From Kalmanozyma brasiliensis GHG001 (lineage: Eukaryota > Basidiomycota > Ustilaginomycetes > Ustilaginales), in NCBI RefSeq assembly GCF_000497045.1, contig NW_015961981.1, positions 808,401-872,400 on the forward strand: a stretch of DNA of 64,000 nucleotides, written 5' to 3'. The position numbers and the translations under genes were made by a program. This document shows positions 62,501 to 64,000 of this stretch, piece after piece. Every line of letters begins with the position of its first letter. Positions within the stretch are counted from its first letter, which is position 1. The notes under the pieces were generated by a model. The model was given only the letters and a program-made list of their open reading frames with translations. It ran no database searches and was not told where the DNA came from.

Positions 62501-63514
62501 TGCGGTGGCAGCACGACGGAGGAAGTAGCTAGGTCGGGAAGAGCCTGCGGTGATAGTAGACGTGGAGCTCGCACCCGCTCCATGCGCAGAAGAAACCGAG
62601 GAGGCGGAGGAAGACAAGCCCGGGACCGGCTCGGATGAATGCAGATGATCGCTGTGGCCCTCCGATGAGGTTGCGAACGAAGTGCTGCCGAGGGAGGAAG
62701 ACGAGCCAGAGCGTTCCGGTGTGTGACTGCGTCCGACATTGCTGCCATTGACATTGGCGATGCGAGCGCCGCGATCATAGCTTGGTACGCGCGAGACGCC
62801 AGGCGCGAGAAAGCCGTGGACAATCTCGTCTTCAGGCAGACTCTCGAAGCTGGAGACGCTAGCGACGCTGATACGATGCTGGGCGCTTGTGGTTGTGGGG
62901 AGGGAAGGACGTCGGGTGGCGAGGTTGCCGCTGTGGGCGCTCTGAGTTCGGACGCGTCGCTGCGCTGCATGAGCGCCTGTATGTCTGCCACTATTGCTTC
63001 TTGATGGCCCGGCGTCCTGTCCTTGCTGTGCTCCGTAGTTCCTGCTGTAGCTTGGGAACGCCAAGTTGCTGGAACTTTGAGGTAGAAGGCCCAGAGCAGA
63101 TGCCAGCCCTGGACTGAGCAAATCAGCACATGATGTGAGCTGACCCTGCACTTGACTACTCGAAGATGCGTTGGATGCGACGGAGGACGGTCGAGATGAT
63201 GCGAGGGTGGTCCCCGAGATCGGTCTGCTGGTGGGTAGGGGTGTACCGAAGTAGTCGGCCGATGAAGCGGCGGAAGAGTCATCCGAGACGATCGATTGTC
63301 GCTGTGTCTGAGTCATTGGAGAGCTCGATGGGAAGGGCTTATGGTATGCGGGCAGCGCAGTGGCACGAGGAGGTGGCATAGAGTCGTGCTCGTCGCCATC
63401 GTCGCATTGCGAAGTCAGGAAGGTAGGCAGCGGTGCCTGGGTTGAAGGCTTGACGGGCGAGTCCGGAAGGGTCGGGAAGGAGATGGACGAGTCGCGTCTC
63501 GGGATGGACGCCAT
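59504..63514 (-). CDS. DH-PH-FYVE Rho guanine-nucleotide exchange factor (Don1-like)
   Basis: Single exon of 1336 residues. Domains in order are a Ser-rich N-terminus of 340 residues, a DH exchange domain (about 346-575, with HRQRLARELLDTERSFVASL and VQRIPRYKLLVDDLVKSTPD), a PH domain (about 600-770), and a FYVE zinc finger (about 940-1005) with the phosphoinositide signature RKHHCRLCG and zinc pairs CCNC and CDRC. A disordered Ser/Pro-rich C-terminus follows. FYVE fingers bind PI3P on endosomes, so the protein should activate a Rho GTPase on endosomal membranes. The architecture resembles metazoan FGD proteins without their second PH domain, and Don1 of Ustilago maydis, a Cdc42 exchange factor needed for cell separation. 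Orthology to Don1 is likely but not proven. Confidence 0.88.
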   Translation of the reverse strand: MASIPRRDSSISFPTLPDSPVKPSTQAPLPTFLTSQCDDGDEHDSMPPPRATALPAYHKPFPSSSPMTQTQRQSIVSDDSSAASSADYFGTPLPTSRPISGTTLASSRPSSVASNASSSSQVQGQLTSCADLLSPGLASALGLLPQSSSNLAFPSYSRNYGAQQGQDAGPSRSNSGRHTGAHAAQRRVRTQSAHSGNLATRRPSLPTTTSAQHRISVASVSSFESLPEDEIVHGFLAPGVSRVPSYDRGARIANVNGSNVGRSHTPERSGSSSSLGSTSFATSSEGHSDHLHSSEPVPGLSSSASSVSSAHGAGASSTSTITAGSSRPSYFLRRAATAPVADLSVMMAHRQRLARELLDTERSFVASLTLIDQAYYQPLMASLGKGKAPVSTTAPAPILSRKSANDIFSNFYDIMQLSKELLSQLEERLQVAPSPVLPAEGLRTSQIRAQAVAEMGWKASTDSIGDILATLAPFLKMYSTFVKNFSSALQRIESEQKTNEAFAKFLKDTDQQRAAKETVTSATGSVRHSFGYGLGFQAHLLTIVQRIPRYKLLVDDLVKSTPDTHPDHMDLRRASHMIEQVASYINENVRQHEMVLTMLGLQKSLQGLTEPLVVPGRALLKRGTLMKTCRRNIQPREFFLFTDCLIYASPISGGIESASAAWSMLAQRGGLYGGSVLDQATSPILSSSATGASSPIETVLTPSASMSGPINPRARLMSVPEPYTPLAGAIFSLTGHQLQFRAKFGLRDCTIVSVEGSSSEGLRHCFEIRTPDKSFAVYAENQASREAWVNCIRDARADHMSARRTLKAEEDSIEAKREKRRSLYKIDASKVADRRLSTQSLGAYLAATNLIGRDRTVSQAEQVVEGSASRSVSREREAGPRRSRVDSLPNLLMRPPSFPSFATSGTNLSLANLLATSPSPAAAAPLRVLEDYNAPVWVPDNRADKCCNCQEAFGMWRRKHHCRLCGQVVCWTCSQRSFLIPSYHDTEPDRPARACDRCYDSVFPPDIAEEAEAGLAAAAAASDATTGADSVEMSSAPSTSTDDSVSQALGGLRIGASDTDTDAEGIPRTPDAERDLSADSADIEPSPIAISPMADMVTGRSALAKKSGADARPKSLRFDMLPHAELDFDAVPEVGAVSTKASASRIEGTSPTSSPTPQPASPQGGWHSSAAARTSPLRPSQPPVLPTRSNSLASPLAAASPRIPEARTNRASALEAHHLFANHTRTSQIQAATSGSGTFRLVTPRLTTPESELPPGARKSILDSGYFGARAIEEVPEEGGFKPWMLHGPQGVQGRPQRKRPLSAAARLSSFYGPLLAKTQSGQETVKVDEEGTDKV

Positions 63515-64000
63515 TTTGGAGAAGGTACGACCGGACCAGCCGGTAGCTCAGCGCGGAGCGGTGTGGCCGAGAGGTGCGGTTAGGACTGGTCGCTGGCGAT
63601 CGACAGAGGACTACCTCGTGGTGGCCGGCATGACGGCCTCTGACAGAGTGAAATTTGTTGCGGCTTTTCGACAGAAGGTCTTGGAGACTCGTCCACCGTT
63701 GACGTTGCTCTTGCCAGCAATGATTGAGCAGCGAGACGCTATGATTCCTAGGATGGTCGAGAGGTGTAAGAGGCTGAATATCAAGTGAACGCTCGGTCGC
63801 GGTGGAGGCGGCTGGCGAGATGGAGCGTGAGATTCCGAGATGTATGTGCGGCCGGTGAGGCTGGGTATCGATGCTGGTGGTGAAGTAGGTAGGTACGGAC
63901 GACGCTGATGATGGCAGGAGAGGTAAGGGGGTAAGCATACACCAGGGATGGGTACATGTGTGTGTCTCGCTTGTAAGTCAGCTGCGGCCAGGGGCTCTCT
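63515..64000. other. Upstream region of the FYVE Rho GEF
   Basis: The last 486 bp hold the promoter and leader of the exchange-factor gene. Open frames on both strands overlap its start and have no support. A gene beginning here and continuing outside the window cannot be excluded. Confidence 0.5.

Noticed and set aside
60563..62638. 691-codon open frame antisense to the FYVE Rho GEF
   Set aside because: It lies wholly opposite a well-supported coding exon. Long antisense frames are expected where codons end in C or G, and the translation has no recognisable domain.
63541..63600. tRNA A-box-like sequence (TAGCTCAGCGCGG) near the right end
   Set aside because: No matching B box or acceptor-stem pairing follows within tRNA distance.

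Overview
The window is a gene-dense stretch of nuclear chromosome from a basidiomycete, most likely a smut fungus of the Ustilaginaceae (Ustilago/Sporisorium/Pseudozyma group). Evidence for this is the moderately GC-rich sequence, strongly C-ending codons in the highly expressed genes, long single-exon genes mixed with genes carrying a few short introns (mostly 69-190 nt, GTRNGT...YAG), the intron-containing ubiquitin-L40 gene, and a Clp1-type developmental protein with the ubiquitin gene two genes away. From memory, Ustilago maydis has clp1 and ubi1 at nearly adjacent locus numbers, which would fit, but I could not check it. I see no transposon, tRNA, rRNA, CRISPR or viral sequence.

Layout, left to right (+/- is strand): OCT1 (+), NEO1 flippase (-), complex I subunit NDUFA6 (+), clp1-like regulator (+) behind a 2.1-kb upstream region, REI1 (-), ubiquitin-L40 ubi1 (+), cyclic phosphodiesterase CPD1 (-), eEF1B-gamma (-), PDI1 (-), APC1 (-), UBC7 (+), POP2/CAF1 deadenylase (-), RPN10 (+), a RanBP2-type zinc-finger protein (+), CDC24 (-) behind 2.7 kb of upstream DNA, PEX6 (-), HRP1 (+), a Zn2Cys6 transcription factor (-), a 3.7-kb gap, DUS4 (+), ASF1 (-), a small Lys/Ala-rich coiled-coil protein of unknown function (+), and a DH-PH-FYVE Rho GEF (-). 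Twenty-two protein genes are supported. Eleven of them need splicing, and I give exon boundaries for each.

Most of the genes are housekeeping. Several neighbourhoods are functionally coherent. REI1 and ubi1, both acting on the 60S ribosomal subunit, are divergent and share an intergenic region with three copies of a GCGCCTWAA-type motif. Four genes of the ubiquitin-proteasome pathway (ubi1, APC1, UBC7, RPN10) lie within 18 kb. PDI1 carries an unfolded-protein-response-like site upstream. Two predicted Rho-family exchange factors are present.

The most interesting signals are regulatory rather than a new protein system. They are a CA repeat in the ubi1 3' UTR resembling an mRNA-transport zipcode, a 681-nt ubi1 intron with a 25-bp tandem repeat, and the large clp1 upstream region with a TGA-N9-TGA site. 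Others are tandem CRE sites with repeated ATGCGGA modules upstream of the orphan coiled-coil gene, and an uORF in CPD1 whose reading frame depends on splicing. I found nothing that clearly qualifies as an undescribed multi-gene system.
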